From: BMS3ABIN03 sp964418885
GTDB taxonomy: Bacteria; Bacteroidota; Ignavibacteria; Ignavibacteriales; Ignavibacteriaceae
NCBI GenBank assembly: GCA_964418885.1
Contig: CAYQNW010000024.1
Coordinates: forward strand, 1-44,549
Length of the DNA: 44,549 nucleotides
Direction: 5' to 3'
In this document: positions 15,839 through 25,045 of the stretch, one piece after another
How the letters are laid out: each line of letters opens with the position of its first letter
Numbering within the stretch: position 1 is the stretch's first letter
Program-made: the position numbers and the translations under genes
Notes under the pieces: generated by a model
The model's database searches: none
Seen by the model: the letters and a program-made list of their open reading frames with translations, nothing else
What the model was told of the DNA's origin: nothing

Positions 15839-17134
15839 TTAATTCGTTTCACCAAAAAGAGGAAATCCCGAACAAAGTTCTTTTACATCTGTTTTTAATT
15901 GTTCTAATTTTTTCTCGTCTTCAAAATTGTTTATCGCATCGTTTATTATCTCAGCAATCTTAATCATTTCTTTTTCTTTCATACCACGAGTTGTAACTGC
16001 CGGGGTGCCAACTCTTATTCCACTGGTAACGAACGGGCTACGTTTATCAAATGGTACCATATTTTTATTAACTGTTATTCCGGCGGCACCAAGTGAATTT
16101 TCTGCCTGTTTACCAGTTACATTTTTATTTGTCAGATCAATTAACATAAGGTGATTATCCGTTCCACCTGAAATTACATCGAATCCAAATTCGATTAATT
16201 TATCCGATAATGTTTTCGCATTTTTAATAATTTGCTTTGCATACTTTTCAAATCCATTTGTTAGTGCTTCACCAAAAGCAACTGCTTTAGCCATTATGAT
16301 GTGCATTAAAGGTCCACCCTGAATTCCAGGCATTACCGTACTGTCGAAAAGTTCAGACATCATTCGCAATCTGTCACCTTTTGGTGTTCTTATTCCAAAT
16401 GGATTTTGGCTATCTTTACCGATCAGAATTACACCACCGCGTGGTCCTCTTAAAGTTTTATGTGTAGTTGATGTTACAACATCACAATATGGCAAAGGAT
16501 TATTTAGTAAATCCTTTGCAATAAGACCTGCAGGATGAGCCATATCGCACATCAAAAATGCCCCAATTGAATCAGCAATTTGTCTTAAATTTCTATAATC
16601 CCATTCTCTCGAGTATGCACTTGCACCGGCAATTATCATTTTTGGTTTTTCTTTCCTTGCCATATCCTGAATAATATTATAATCAAGTACACGTGTATCC
16701 TTATTAAGCTCATAACCTGTTGCCTGATATAACTTACCGGAAAAATTAACTGGAGAGCCGTGAGTTAAGTGTCCACCGTGAGCAAGACTTAAACCCATAA
16801 ATTTATCACCGGGTTTTAGAAGAGTCATAAAAACAGCCATATTTGCCTGTGAACCGCTGTGTGGTTGCACATTAACATATTCTGCATTAAATAATTTCTT
16901 TAATCTCTCACGAGCCAGGTTTTCAGCCATATCTACATACTCACACCCACCGTAATATCTTCTTCCGGGATATCCCTCAGCATATTTATTTGTTAAAACA
17001 GAACCGGCTGCCTCCAGAACTGCAGGACTAACAAAATTTTCAGAAGCGATTAGTTCGAGCTTGTTTTTCTGACGATTTGTTTCGAGTTCAAGTATTTCGT
17101 ATATCTCATTATCATTTTTAAGTGCAGTATTCAT
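15839..17134 (-). CDS. glyA: Serine hydroxymethyltransferase
   Basis: This 431-residue PLP enzyme interconverts serine and glycine, with transfer of a one-carbon unit to tetrahydrofolate. The N-terminal LELIASENFVSPAVL (27-41), YAEGYPGRRYYGGCEYVD (51-68) and the PLP-binding TSTTHKTLRGPRGG with K226 are all typical, and the length is normal. The ATG at 17134 is chosen because a longer frame (to 17185) would begin inside the terminator of the TPR gene and adds a spurious hydrophobic peptide. Transcription must therefore start in the short gap 17135-17164 or read through that terminator. tatC follows after 25 bases. Confidence 0.95.
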   Translation of the reverse strand: MNTALKNDNEIYEILELETNRQKNKLELIASENFVSPAVLEAAGSVLTNKYAEGYPGRRYYGGCEYVDMAENLARERLKKLFNAEYVNVQPHSGSQANMAVFMTLLKPGDKFMGLSLAHGGHLTHGSPVNFSGKLYQATGYELNKDTRVLDYNIIQDMARKEKPKMIIAGASAYSREWDYRNLRQIADSIGAFLMCDMAHPAGLIAKDLLNNPLPYCDVVTSTTHKTLRGPRGGVILIGKDSQNPFGIRTPKGDRLRMMSELFDSTVMPGIQGGPLMHIIMAKAVAFGEALTNGFEKYAKQIIKNAKTLSDKLIEFGFDVISGGTDNHLMLIDLTNKNVTGKQAENSLGAAGITVNKNMVPFDKRSPFVTSGIRVGTPAVTTRGMKEKEMIKIAEIINDAINNFEDEKKLEQLKTDVKELCSGFPLFGETN

Positions 17135-17164
17135 AATTGTTGTAAGATTTATTATTAAAATGAA

Positions 17165-17202
17165 TAAATAAAAAAGGTCTCTCAATTTATTGAGAAACCT
17201 TT
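17165..17202 (-). terminator. Rho-independent terminator after the TPR gene
   Basis: The minus strand forms AAAGGTTTCTCAA-loop-TTGAGAGACCTTT followed directly by a T-rich tail (TTTTTTATTT). It closes the glgA-to-TPR run and separates it from glyA. Confidence 0.85.
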
Positions 17203-17229
17203 ATAAAATAAAATTATGACTGAATGGTT

Positions 17230-18504
17230 TTAAGGAACCGTAACACTTTTTGATCCTATCCATTCAAAACAATCACCAGTTATCGGGACAGAATCACCGG
17301 ATTTATAACCTCTGAAGAAATAATCTTCCTGTGTAGGAACCGATGTAGACAATGCATTTATTCTATCTTGTGCCTGTTGAAGATTCGGATCAACTCTTTT
17401 TGCTTGCCTGTAAGTATCAGCAGCTAACTGGTAAACCAATTTGGATTGGAAATCAAATGTGCAACCTCGTGCAGCTTTCTCGTACAAGTAGCCTTCATAG
17501 TAAATAGCTAATCCCCATCCGCCACTAACTTCACTTGCTTTCTGATAGTATTTTCTTGCTAATGCAAATTTTCCCTCGTCACCATAAACAATACCAAGAT
17601 TCAGATAATGTTCACGAGACTTTGGATCGAGTTCAATAAGCTTAAGATATGCTTCTTCGGCTTTCTTTGAGTTTCCAGATTTTTGATATGCAGTTGCTAT
17701 CTGGTTCCAGTAATTTAATGTTTCCGGAGCTTTTGAAATTAAGAATTCCAAAGCTTCAATTGCTGTATCATAATCCCCTGCTTTCATTGCAATTTGAGCC
17801 AGTTTCCATGCTTTTTCAGGATTATCCTTATCTTTAAGCCACCTATTTTTTGCTATTTCTACAAGTTTATCTATATTCTCTACAAGTCCTTCCAACTTAG
17901 AGGGCCACTGATCATTATCCGGTTCTCTATCTTGTAAATATGTGTAAAGTTCTATGGCTTTTTCTTTATAATCGTTTTCTGGGGTTGCATCTTTTATATA
18001 TAACTCTCCCAATCTATTATAATAATATGGAGATAAATCTTTATTATCCGTGATCGCTTGTTCATATTCTTTAATAACATCTTCATCGGGTTTATTCAAC
18101 CAGGATTCCATTATGAATGCTTTTTGGGATTCAAAGTAAGATTTATCTGCTGGGTAATATTGTATTGCAAGATCGTATAAATACAACGTAGTGTCTTCAA
18201 GACTTTTTTTCTCTTCGGGAGCCACATCGGTAGAATCGTGTAAGTACCAAAGAGATTTTTCCATTTTATAGTAAATCCACTTACTAAATTTTTCAGGATT
18301 CATCTCAAGAACTTCCCAGCCAAAAGGTAAAGCACTTGAATAATCTTTATTCTTAAAATATTCTGAAAATAAACTATATTTTTCTAAAAGTTTAAGTGAA
18401 TCCGATTTTTCCCCGGAACTTGATAATTTACCTGCAAATAGGTTGGTTGAAAAGACCAAACTCACTAATAGAAAAAAGCCAAAATATTTGATTGCTGACT
18501 TCAA
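17230..18504 (-). CDS. Exported tetratricopeptide-repeat protein
   Basis: This protein of about 424 residues has a signal peptide (KSAIKYFGFFLLVSLVFSTNLFAG), then mostly helical TPR units. The clearest are KAWKLAQIAMKAGDYDTAIE, NYWNQIATAYQKSGNSKKAE and HYLNLGIVYGDEGKFALARK, around residues 230-325. TPR proteins scaffold complexes, here probably in the periplasm or at the outer membrane. The chosen start is TTG at 18504-18502: it begins exactly at the signal peptide, has AAGGGA about six bases upstream and leaves 28 bases after the preceding gene. An ATG 21 codons earlier would overlap that gene and bury the signal. Function unknown. It is last in the glgA run. Confidence 0.75.
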   Translation of the reverse strand: MKSAIKYFGFFLLVSLVFSTNLFAGKLSSSGEKSDSLKLLEKYSLFSEYFKNKDYSSALPFGWEVLEMNPEKFSKWIYYKMEKSLWYLHDSTDVAPEEKKSLEDTTLYLYDLAIQYYPADKSYFESQKAFIMESWLNKPDEDVIKEYEQAITDNKDLSPYYYNRLGELYIKDATPENDYKEKAIELYTYLQDREPDNDQWPSKLEGLVENIDKLVEIAKNRWLKDKDNPEKAWKLAQIAMKAGDYDTAIEALEFLISKAPETLNYWNQIATAYQKSGNSKKAEEAYLKLIELDPKSREHYLNLGIVYGDEGKFALARKYYQKASEVSGGWGLAIYYEGYLYEKAARGCTFDFQSKLVYQLAADTYRQAKRVDPNLQQAQDRINALSTSVPTQEDYFFRGYKSGDSVPITGDCFEWIGSKSVTVP

Positions 18505-18532
18505 AACTATTCCCTTTTCATTGTTTGTGATT

Positions 18533-19783
18533 TCAATATTGGTTTCGTAAGAACCAGAGTTCTCCAAAACTAAGTCCTACATTAATTTTATAAAAATTCT
18601 CTTTCACCAGGTTTGAATCAGTTGTACCTCGAAGTGAATATTGAAGACCTACATCAAAGGTGTTTGAAGCACCCAGCGGAATCGAGAAACCACCGAAAAC
18701 CGAATATTGTTTTATATCTTCACCATTTATTACATATTGTGTCGTTTCATAACTTAAACCCGCACGCCAGATTATTTGTTCCCATTTACTGCTGCTAATT
18801 TCTGTTTTGGGAAAATACTCAAATCCGAGACCAATTCTGGATACATCGCCTAAATTTGCCGATTTTATGCCATTAAAACTATAATTACTCCAGGGTTGAA
18901 AAATATAATCCAGGTTAATAGTAAATTTATTGCTTAACTGTAAAGTTACCCCGGTAATTAACCTGTATGGGATTTTCATATCGCTATTCCCATTAACTAC
19001 CGTATCAGCAGAGGTTGTAGGATTGATAGTTAATGATGAATCAGTACTTAGATTTGAAATTATATTGATCGAAACACCTAACCTTAAATTGGAAATTGTT
19101 TCTGAATTTAGCAAATCCGAAAAATTCTGTGAAATAATTCCTACTGTAGTACCAAAACCAGTAGAACGATAATCAAGTTCATATTCACCAGAATTATAAG
19201 TCGTATTTGAAAAATTAATTGTTGAAATATATTTACGTCTGCCAAAATAATATTCTGCAGAAGCTCCAATTATCCAATCAAAAGGTGTGCGATAAGAAGC
19301 GCCCATAAACAATTTTGAGAGTCCACCGGAGCCTTTATAATTCAAAGAGTATTCACCGCTATCTGCTAAAACCGATGTACCGGTTTCTTTTATTTCATAA
19401 CTAATCCTGCTATAAGGTATTAAACCTGCTGCGAATCCGATTCCATATTTTTCACTAATTGGAAATGCAAACGTAAATCCTTTAAATTCGGCATCAGTAT
19501 AAAACCGTGAATCTGATTTATCTGAAAGTCGCACTCCATTTAGAACAAGACTAAATTCGAAGCGAGTAAGTTTAATATCTGCCCAGCTTGCTGGATTAAG
19601 CGATTCTACAAAATTACTGTTTAGCATACCAACACCGGTTTTCCCAAGGCTAAGACTTCTGGCAGAATATGTATAATTCATATCCCCTATACCATATCTT
19701 GTATATGTAGAACTGCTTTGTGAAAAAACGAAAGCAGAGAATAATGTTATAAAAAATATAATGTATTTAAATTTCATGATCAT
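18533..19783 (-). CDS. Outer-membrane beta-barrel protein, FadL/OmpP1-like
   Basis: This 416-residue protein has a signal peptide (MKFKYIIFFITLFSAFVFS) followed by TRYGIGDMNYTYSARSLSLG and MLNSNFVESLNPASWA, a pattern common in FadL/OmpP1-like and PorV-like barrels of Bacteroidota. The rest is rich in alternating aromatic strands ending near a C-terminal aromatic residue, as expected for an outer-membrane barrel. It may transport a hydrophobic compound or act as a scaffold for surface proteins. The specific role is not visible. Start ATG at 19783 overlaps the upstream stop (ATGA). An alternative ATG is at 19777. Confidence 0.65.
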   Translation of the reverse strand: MIMKFKYIIFFITLFSAFVFSQSSSTYTRYGIGDMNYTYSARSLSLGKTGVGMLNSNFVESLNPASWADIKLTRFEFSLVLNGVRLSDKSDSRFYTDAEFKGFTFAFPISEKYGIGFAAGLIPYSRISYEIKETGTSVLADSGEYSLNYKGSGGLSKLFMGASYRTPFDWIIGASAEYYFGRRKYISTINFSNTTYNSGEYELDYRSTGFGTTVGIISQNFSDLLNSETISNLRLGVSINIISNLSTDSSLTINPTTSADTVVNGNSDMKIPYRLITGVTLQLSNKFTINLDYIFQPWSNYSFNGIKSANLGDVSRIGLGFEYFPKTEISSSKWEQIIWRAGLSYETTQYVINGEDIKQYSVFGGFSIPLGASNTFDVGLQYSLRGTTDSNLVKENFYKINVGLSFGELWFLRNQY

Positions 19784-20958
19784 TTTTTTGAAGTATAAAC
19801 TACTTTTATTTGAGGTCTCTCCTTTAAATCAGCATAGTTACTTCCTTTTATTGCAATCATCTCAAGATTATCAGTTTGTGTACCAGTAGTTAAAATCATA
19901 CCCTGATTGTTTTTATTGTTAACCCAATCATTTACCAAGGAAGTGATATTTCCTGTAAAAATATCATCCTGCTTAGTCATCAATATGCTGTTTGAAGTAT
20001 TTACAGAATCAGTTGTACTATCGACCACACTAAAAATTCTGATGCTTCCTGCACCAGATTGGCTTAAAACCGAATTGGTTGTATCCTGTTTAAGGATCAA
20101 TTGTGCATTATTTATAATTACATTTTGGGGTATATTTTTTATATTGAAAAACAACTTTGATTCTATTGCTAGTCCACCCTGCACGGCAATTTCACCATCA
20201 GGTAATACAGGAAAATTACCGGAAATAACACTAACATCTGAGACTAAAAAACCTGAAAGTGTGTCAATATAGAATCCGGGCTTTTCTACGACAACAGTTA
20301 ACTGAGCATAGGTTGTGTCGTATAATGTATATGCAGGAAAACCAACAATCTTTCCTGAACCAGCAGTAGGTTTAAAATATACACCGTAATTTTTCTCCAG
20401 GTTGGTATCGATCGATGATTTAATCCACGAAAGAACGATATTGTTATCAATATTAAAAGTGTACAAAGAATCGCTAAAATTTCTATTGGAAATTACATCT
20501 GAGTTGTCATACATTAGAGTAGAGAGACTATCAATTGTATAGGAACTGGAAGTCCAATAGTTCGATATTTTGTGCACTGTAAAATCCATGGACTGAGCTG
20601 CATCGTTATAAGTATAATTCGGTAAAAGTCTGATCTTTGCATAGTTTACTTTAATCGAATCATCCAGAAAGTTATCCTGTAATGAATCATTAATTATAAA
20701 ATCAAATCTCATCAGTGTTGAAGCTTCAAGATCCCCTCTTTTACCAATAAAAATCCTTGATGATAATCCCAGTGAACCTGCATTTTTATAATAATAAGAA
20801 GTCTGAGTGGTTGAGTCATCCTGAGTATTAAAATTGTTAAGCACCAGATATTCACTACCTATAAGATCAACTCCAATAGACGAAGGATCATCAGAACAGG
20901 AAATAATGATTAATGAAAGGCAAGCCAGAATAATGGTAAGCTTAAACAGAAATTTCAA
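19780..20958 (-). CDS. Secreted lipoprotein, beta-rich (DNRLRE/DUF4270-like)
   Basis: This 392-residue protein starts with a lipoprotein signal ending LIIISCSDD. The mature part is beta-rich: RGDLEASTLMRFDFIIND and INYAKIRL-type segments early, and a similar NAQLILKQDT stretch late, as in DNRLRE-like or DUF4270-like surface proteins, where two jelly-roll-like halves repeat. No catalytic motif is seen. Translation begins at TTG (20958-20956), with GGAG seven bases upstream, overlapping the gmhB-like stop by 4 bp. The next gene encodes an outer-membrane barrel, so the two may work together at the cell surface. Confidence 0.6.
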   Translation of the reverse strand: MKFLFKLTIILACLSLIIISCSDDPSSIGVDLIGSEYLVLNNFNTQDDSTTQTSYYYKNAGSLGLSSRIFIGKRGDLEASTLMRFDFIINDSLQDNFLDDSIKVNYAKIRLLPNYTYNDAAQSMDFTVHKISNYWTSSSYTIDSLSTLMYDNSDVISNRNFSDSLYTFNIDNNIVLSWIKSSIDTNLEKNYGVYFKPTAGSGKIVGFPAYTLYDTTYAQLTVVVEKPGFYIDTLSGFLVSDVSVISGNFPVLPDGEIAVQGGLAIESKLFFNIKNIPQNVIINNAQLILKQDTTNSVLSQSGAGSIRIFSVVDSTTDSVNTSNSILMTKQDDIFTGNITSLVNDWVNNKNNQGMILTTGTQTDNLEMIAIKGSNYADLKERPQIKVVYTSKK

Positions 20959-21533
20959 TTATAAACTCCGGAAAAATCCTTTATGATAAAATTAGCTGCG
21001 TCAAAAATATTTTCGGCAACAAAGCTTGGAAAATTATTGTCATTTTGCAAGATAGAAAGACTATCCTTTCCATCACCTGTTAGCACCAGGATTGTCTTAA
21101 CGGCTGCATTTATTCCACATAAAATATCGGAAACAGAATCTCCTACAAAATAAGATTTTGACATATCAATGTTAAAATCCTTAGCTGCATTCAATACCAT
21201 TTCCGGCGATGGTTTCCTGCATTTTACTGATTCTTCATCATTAAATTCCGGATGAAAAGGACAGTAGTAAAATGCATCGATTGTTACATTAAATTCTTCT
21301 AATAAAGCATTTATCTTCGAATTTACTGCATTAACCTGATCCCTCGTGATTAACCCTCTTGCTATACCAGATTGATTAGATATTACAATCAACAAAAATC
21401 TATGATCATTTTTTAATAACGACAGAGCTTCACCTACCCTGGGAAATAGCTGCAATTTTTCAGGCTCACCGAGATATCCGGGATCGACATTCAAAGTTCC
21501 GTCTCTGTCCAGAAATACTGCGTGGTTGGTCAT
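20955..21533 (-). CDS. HAD phosphatase, GmhB/HisB-N-like (histidinol-P or heptose-bisphosphate phosphatase family)
   Basis: This 192-residue HAD-superfamily phosphatase has all four catalytic motifs: FLDRDGTLN (nucleophile Asp and acid Asp), VISNQSG, the lysine of CRKPSPEM, and FVGDSVSDI. The family includes GmhB, which removes the 7-phosphate of heptose bisphosphate. GmhB usually has a zinc-binding loop C-x-H...C-x-C. Here CPFHPE gives C and H, but only one cysteine precedes RKP (VKC), so one ligand seems replaced. Substrate is therefore uncertain. It follows glgA with a TAATG overlap, not heptose genes. Confidence 0.8.
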   Translation of the reverse strand: MTNHAVFLDRDGTLNVDPGYLGEPEKLQLFPRVGEALSLLKNDHRFLLIVISNQSGIARGLITRDQVNAVNSKINALLEEFNVTIDAFYYCPFHPEFNDEESVKCRKPSPEMVLNAAKDFNIDMSKSYFVGDSVSDILCGINAAVKTILVLTGDGKDSLSILQNDNNFPSFVAENIFDAANFIIKDFSGVYN

Positions 21534-23026
21534 TAATTGTTAGAAATAATCGTCTTATAAAGATCGATATATTTTTTAGCAGATGAATTCCAGCTAAAAT
21601 CTGATTTCATACCGGTCTTCATAATCTTAATCCATGCATCTTTATTCTTAAATGTTTTCACAGCACGTTTTACTTCTTTTAGAAATTCCTTCGGATCGTA
21701 TTTATCAAACATAAATCCATTGCCTTCACCGGTTTTCTCGTTGAATTTTACAACAGTATCTGCCAGACCGCCGGTTTTACGAACTACCGGAACTGTTCCA
21801 TACTTAAGACTATACATTTGATTCAATCCACAGGGTTCATATCTTGACGGCATTAAGAAAATATCCGCACCACCTTCTATCAGGTGAGCAAGATCATCAT
21901 TAAATCCAAGATACGCTGCAAACTTATCTTTGTATTTTTTATTCATTTTATTAAAAAATGTATGGATTTTTGGATCACCGGTACCAAGCAGGATCATTTG
22001 CACATCCATCTTCATAAGATCATTAAATATTTTCTGAACAAGATCAATACCTTTGGAATCGTACAATCTTGAAATCAATCCCAGAACAGGTGTATCTTCT
22101 TTGTATTCCAGATTGAATCTTTCAAGCAGTGTTTTTTTGTTTACACCTTTACTATCCAAATTTTTAGCAGAATACTTCTTGGAGAGATGTTTGTCTTTTT
22201 CAGGATTCCATAGCTTAGTATCTATTCCGTTTATTATTCCATAAAGATCTTTTTTTCTTTTAGAAAGAATATCTTTTAAACCTTCACCTAATTCTTTACT
22301 TGTTCTTATTTCCTGAGCGTATGTTCCCGATACAGTGTTTATAACATCAGCGAACATTAATCCGCTTTTCATAAAATTAACTCTTCCGTTGTGTATAATT
22401 CCTTTTGAAGAATTTAAATTTGATGGCAGACCTGTTTTCTTAAAAACAGATGCCGGGAAAACTCCCTGGTAAGCAAGATTATGAATAGTAAACAAAGTTT
22501 TAAATCCGGAAAACTGTTCATCATTTTTATATAGATTTTTCAGATATGCTGGAATAAGCCCACACTGCCAGTCGTTGCAATGAATCAGATCAGGGATCCA
22601 ACCCAATTTTTGGATAAGCTCAAAAACAGAAAGATTGAGCAAAATAAAACGTTCCTCGTTGTCTTTATAATCTTTCCCGTTCATTGGATCGGTATAAAGA
22701 CTATTCCTGTTACCGAAATATTCGTGGTTATCAAGAAAATAAATCTGGACTCTAACTCTCTGTCCGGGTAGAAAACAGGATTTTAACGAAAACATTACCT
22801 CCTTATCCCCAATTTTAACTGTCAAATCTTTTAATCTGACTACTTCATGTATTTTGTATTTTCTATCATCGACAGCTCCGTATTTCGGAACAACGATTCG
22901 CACTTCATGTCCCATTTCGGCAAGTGTTTGTGGGAGAGCAGCGGATACATCTGCCAAACCACCGGTTTTAACAAATGGAACAACCTCAGAAGTTACAAAC
23001 AAAATTTTGTATTTTTTTGCAGCCAT
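21533..23026 (-). CDS. glgA: Glycogen synthase (ADP/UDP-glucose, GT5)
   Basis: This 497-residue GT-B glycosyltransferase resembles bacterial glycogen synthase, which adds glucose from ADP-glucose to growing alpha-1,4-glucan. The N-terminal sugar-nucleotide loop VKTGGLADVSAALP (about residues 19-32) is diagnostic, and VNTVSGTYAQEI, INGIDTKLWNPEKD, MPSRYEPCGLNQMYSLKYGT and VRKTGGLADTV are the expected later blocks. Length is normal. ATG at 23026 has a candidate promoter about 30-60 bases upstream. It is first in a five-gene run. No glgB, glgC or glgP is present. Confidence 0.93.
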   Translation of the reverse strand: MAAKKYKILFVTSEVVPFVKTGGLADVSAALPQTLAEMGHEVRIVVPKYGAVDDRKYKIHEVVRLKDLTVKIGDKEVMFSLKSCFLPGQRVRVQIYFLDNHEYFGNRNSLYTDPMNGKDYKDNEERFILLNLSVFELIQKLGWIPDLIHCNDWQCGLIPAYLKNLYKNDEQFSGFKTLFTIHNLAYQGVFPASVFKKTGLPSNLNSSKGIIHNGRVNFMKSGLMFADVINTVSGTYAQEIRTSKELGEGLKDILSKRKKDLYGIINGIDTKLWNPEKDKHLSKKYSAKNLDSKGVNKKTLLERFNLEYKEDTPVLGLISRLYDSKGIDLVQKIFNDLMKMDVQMILLGTGDPKIHTFFNKMNKKYKDKFAAYLGFNDDLAHLIEGGADIFLMPSRYEPCGLNQMYSLKYGTVPVVRKTGGLADTVVKFNEKTGEGNGFMFDKYDPKEFLKEVKRAVKTFKNKDAWIKIMKTGMKSDFSWNSSAKKYIDLYKTIISNN

Positions 23027-23052
23027 GTTCGTAAAAGTTTAAAAAAATAATT

Positions 23053-23084
23053 GTAAAACTACTAAAATCGGGAGATTTTCCCAA
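23053..23084 (-). promoter_or_regulatory. Putative promoter for the glgA run
   Basis: On the minus strand a TTG is followed after 20 bases by TAGTTTTA, close to the TTG-N19/20-TAnnTTTG arrangement of Bacteroidota promoters (last base differs). It lies at a suitable distance before glgA and away from the divergent lipoprotein gene. Confidence 0.35.
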
Positions 23085-23229
23085 AATAAAGTTGTAGTTA
23101 TGTTTCAAATTGAGCCCCTGAATTAGCTCATATTTAAAGCCGTATTTATTGAACATTCCCATTACTTCACTTTAATGAATGTTAAAATTATTATATATTT
23201 TTAGTGGAAATATTTGGAATTCATCAAAA

Positions 23230-23766
23230 ATGCGTATTATCTATAGCTTGTTACTTACACTATCTTTTTTACTGCTCTTAGAGGCTTGTAGCGCTTCAAC
23301 GGGCACACGTTACGAAAAAGATGATACCCCTAAAAAGAAAGAAGAAAATAATCCTCCTAAACTACTCGATGAAGATTTCGACATCAGTCCATACAAAACA
23401 AACATTGATATTAAGGATAATACGGGAAATGATAATCAGATTACCGATGCCTGGTATGGATATGATAAAAATGATGAAGATTCAAATTCAATTGATAACA
23501 AAAAAATAGTTGGAACTGTTGATGGATTCAGAGTGCTCGTTGTAACTACCGATGATATGAATGAAGCTAATTCGGTAAGAGATAAAGTTTACAAACTGAC
23601 AAATAGCAAAGAAGTTTACATAAGTTTTGAACCTCCATTTTATAAGGTTAAAGCGGGTGATTTTGTAGACATAACAGATGCAAACAATTTTAAATTCAAA
23701 TTGAATCAGCTTGGTTATACAGAAGCAAGAGTAGTGCAGGAATCTGTGAATCTATATGAACAGTAG
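23230..23766 (+). CDS. SPOR-like lipoprotein
   Basis: This protein of about 178 residues has a lipoprotein signal peptide (MRIIYSLLLTLSFLLLLEAC) with the lipidated cysteine at residue 20, then a charged, low-complexity linker rich in Asp, Asn and Lys. The C-terminal domain is about 70 residues (VDGFRVLVVTTDDMNEANSV, then YISFEPPFYKVKAGDF and FKLNQLGYTEARVV) and looks like a SPOR fold, which binds septal peptidoglycan lacking stem peptides. The ATG at 23230 is chosen because it puts the signal peptide at the N-terminus. Its end overlaps hutI by 11 bases. It may act in cell-envelope maintenance or division. Confidence 0.75.
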   Translation: MRIIYSLLLTLSFLLLLEACSASTGTRYEKDDTPKKKEENNPPKLLDEDFDISPYKTNIDIKDNTGNDNQITDAWYGYDKNDEDSNSIDNKKIVGTVDGFRVLVVTTDDMNEANSVRDKVYKLTNSKEVYISFEPPFYKVKAGDFVDITDANNFKFKLNQLGYTEARVVQESVNLYEQ

Positions 23767-25021
23767 AAAACTTCTCTGTAATCCTTCTCAAATAATAGCA
23801 GTAGACACTCACGGAAAAAACTTTAAGCGGGGAAAAGAATTAAACGAAATCAATCCTGTTAAAGATCATTCTATTTTAATTGAAGATGATAAAATTGTTG
23901 ATATCATTCCGAACAGTTACCTAAATAAAATCTCCTATGATATCTCTCTTGATTTAAACGGAAAAACAATTCTTCCTGGATTTGTAGAATGTCATACACA
24001 CTCAGTTTTTACAGGTTCAAGAACAGATGAATTCAGGCAAAAGCTTGCCGGTATTAATTATGAAACAATTGCTAAATCCGGAGGTGGAATTAATTCAACT
24101 GTGAAATCTGTCAGAAATTCTTCCTTTGAAGAAATCGTTGAAGCTACAAAACCAAGAATTGATAATTTTATTGCACAGGGAATCACTACTCTCGAAATAA
24201 AAAGTGGCTATGGACTTGATTTTGAAAACGAAATAAAACTTCTGCAGGTTATAAATTTATTAAATGAAATTTATCCGATAAATATTATCCCAACTTTTTT
24301 GGGTGCTCATACTTTTCCAGCTGAAATGAATGATAAGAAATCGGATTATGTTAATTTGATAATTAATAAAATGCTACCTCATATTGCTAAACAGAAGCTT
24401 GCAGTATTTTGTGATGGATTTTGTGAATTAACTGCTTTTTCATCAAATGAAATTGACCTTATTTTCACAACAGCTTCCGAGCTTGGATTCAAATTAAAAC
24501 TACACACAGAACAGTTTAATACAATCGGCGGTCTGGACATAGCTTTGAAACATAATGCAACAACAGTTGATCATCTTGAAGTTATTAAGGAAGAGGATGT
24601 TCCAAAACTCTCAAATACCGAAACGGTTGGGGTTCTATTGCCGGGTGTTTCATTCTTTCTTAACCATAAATACGCACCAGCCCGAAAATTAATTGATAGC
24701 AACGCTATAATAGCACTCGCCACTGATTATAATCCCGGATCATCGCATATTTCAAATTTACATCTTATTATGAGTTTAGCTGCATTGAAAATGGGAATGA
24801 CGATTGAAGAAACAATAAATGCAGTTACAATTAATGCTGCAAAAGCTTTAGGATTAGAAGAAAAGGTGGGAAGTATTGAAATTGGGAAAGAAGCTGATTT
24901 CTCAATAATCAATTCTGAAGAGTATGCCGACGTTGTTTATAACATCGGGCAAAATATGAATTGTATTACAATTAAGAGAGGGAATATTATTTACAATTCA
25001 ACTGATTTAAAATTCACTTAA
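23756..25021 (+). CDS. hutI: Imidazolonepropionase
   Basis: This 421-residue amidohydrolase is the third enzyme of histidine degradation, opening imidazolone-propionate to N-formimino-glutamate. Metal and substrate residues are visible in FVECHTHSVFTGSRTDEF (His-x-His), SGGGINSTVKSVR, LKLHTEQF, TVDHLE and LATDYNPGSSH (metal-binding Asp). Length is normal. It starts at ATG 23756 inside the SPOR-like gene. hutH, hutU and later steps are not in the window, so the rest of the pathway must lie elsewhere if present. The 3' end converges on a lipoprotein gene. Confidence 0.93.
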   Translation: MNSRKLLCNPSQIIAVDTHGKNFKRGKELNEINPVKDHSILIEDDKIVDIIPNSYLNKISYDISLDLNGKTILPGFVECHTHSVFTGSRTDEFRQKLAGINYETIAKSGGGINSTVKSVRNSSFEEIVEATKPRIDNFIAQGITTLEIKSGYGLDFENEIKLLQVINLLNEIYPINIIPTFLGAHTFPAEMNDKKSDYVNLIINKMLPHIAKQKLAVFCDGFCELTAFSSNEIDLIFTTASELGFKLKLHTEQFNTIGGLDIALKHNATTVDHLEVIKEEDVPKLSNTETVGVLLPGVSFFLNHKYAPARKLIDSNAIIALATDYNPGSSHISNLHLIMSLAALKMGMTIEETINAVTINAAKALGLEEKVGSIEIGKEADFSIINSEEYADVVYNIGQNMNCITIKRGNIIYNSTDLKFT

Positions 25022-25045
25022 TTTGTATATTATTTAACATTGCTC

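Noticed and set aside
17135..17185. Longer N-terminus for glyA starting at 17185
   Set aside because: It would lie inside the terminator of the TPR gene and adds a hydrophobic peptide not found in this enzyme. The ATG at 17134 starts at the usual place.
18505..18567. Longer N-terminus for the TPR protein
   Set aside because: It overlaps the previous gene by 35 bases and puts a charged stretch before the signal peptide. The TTG at 18504 has a ribosome-binding site.
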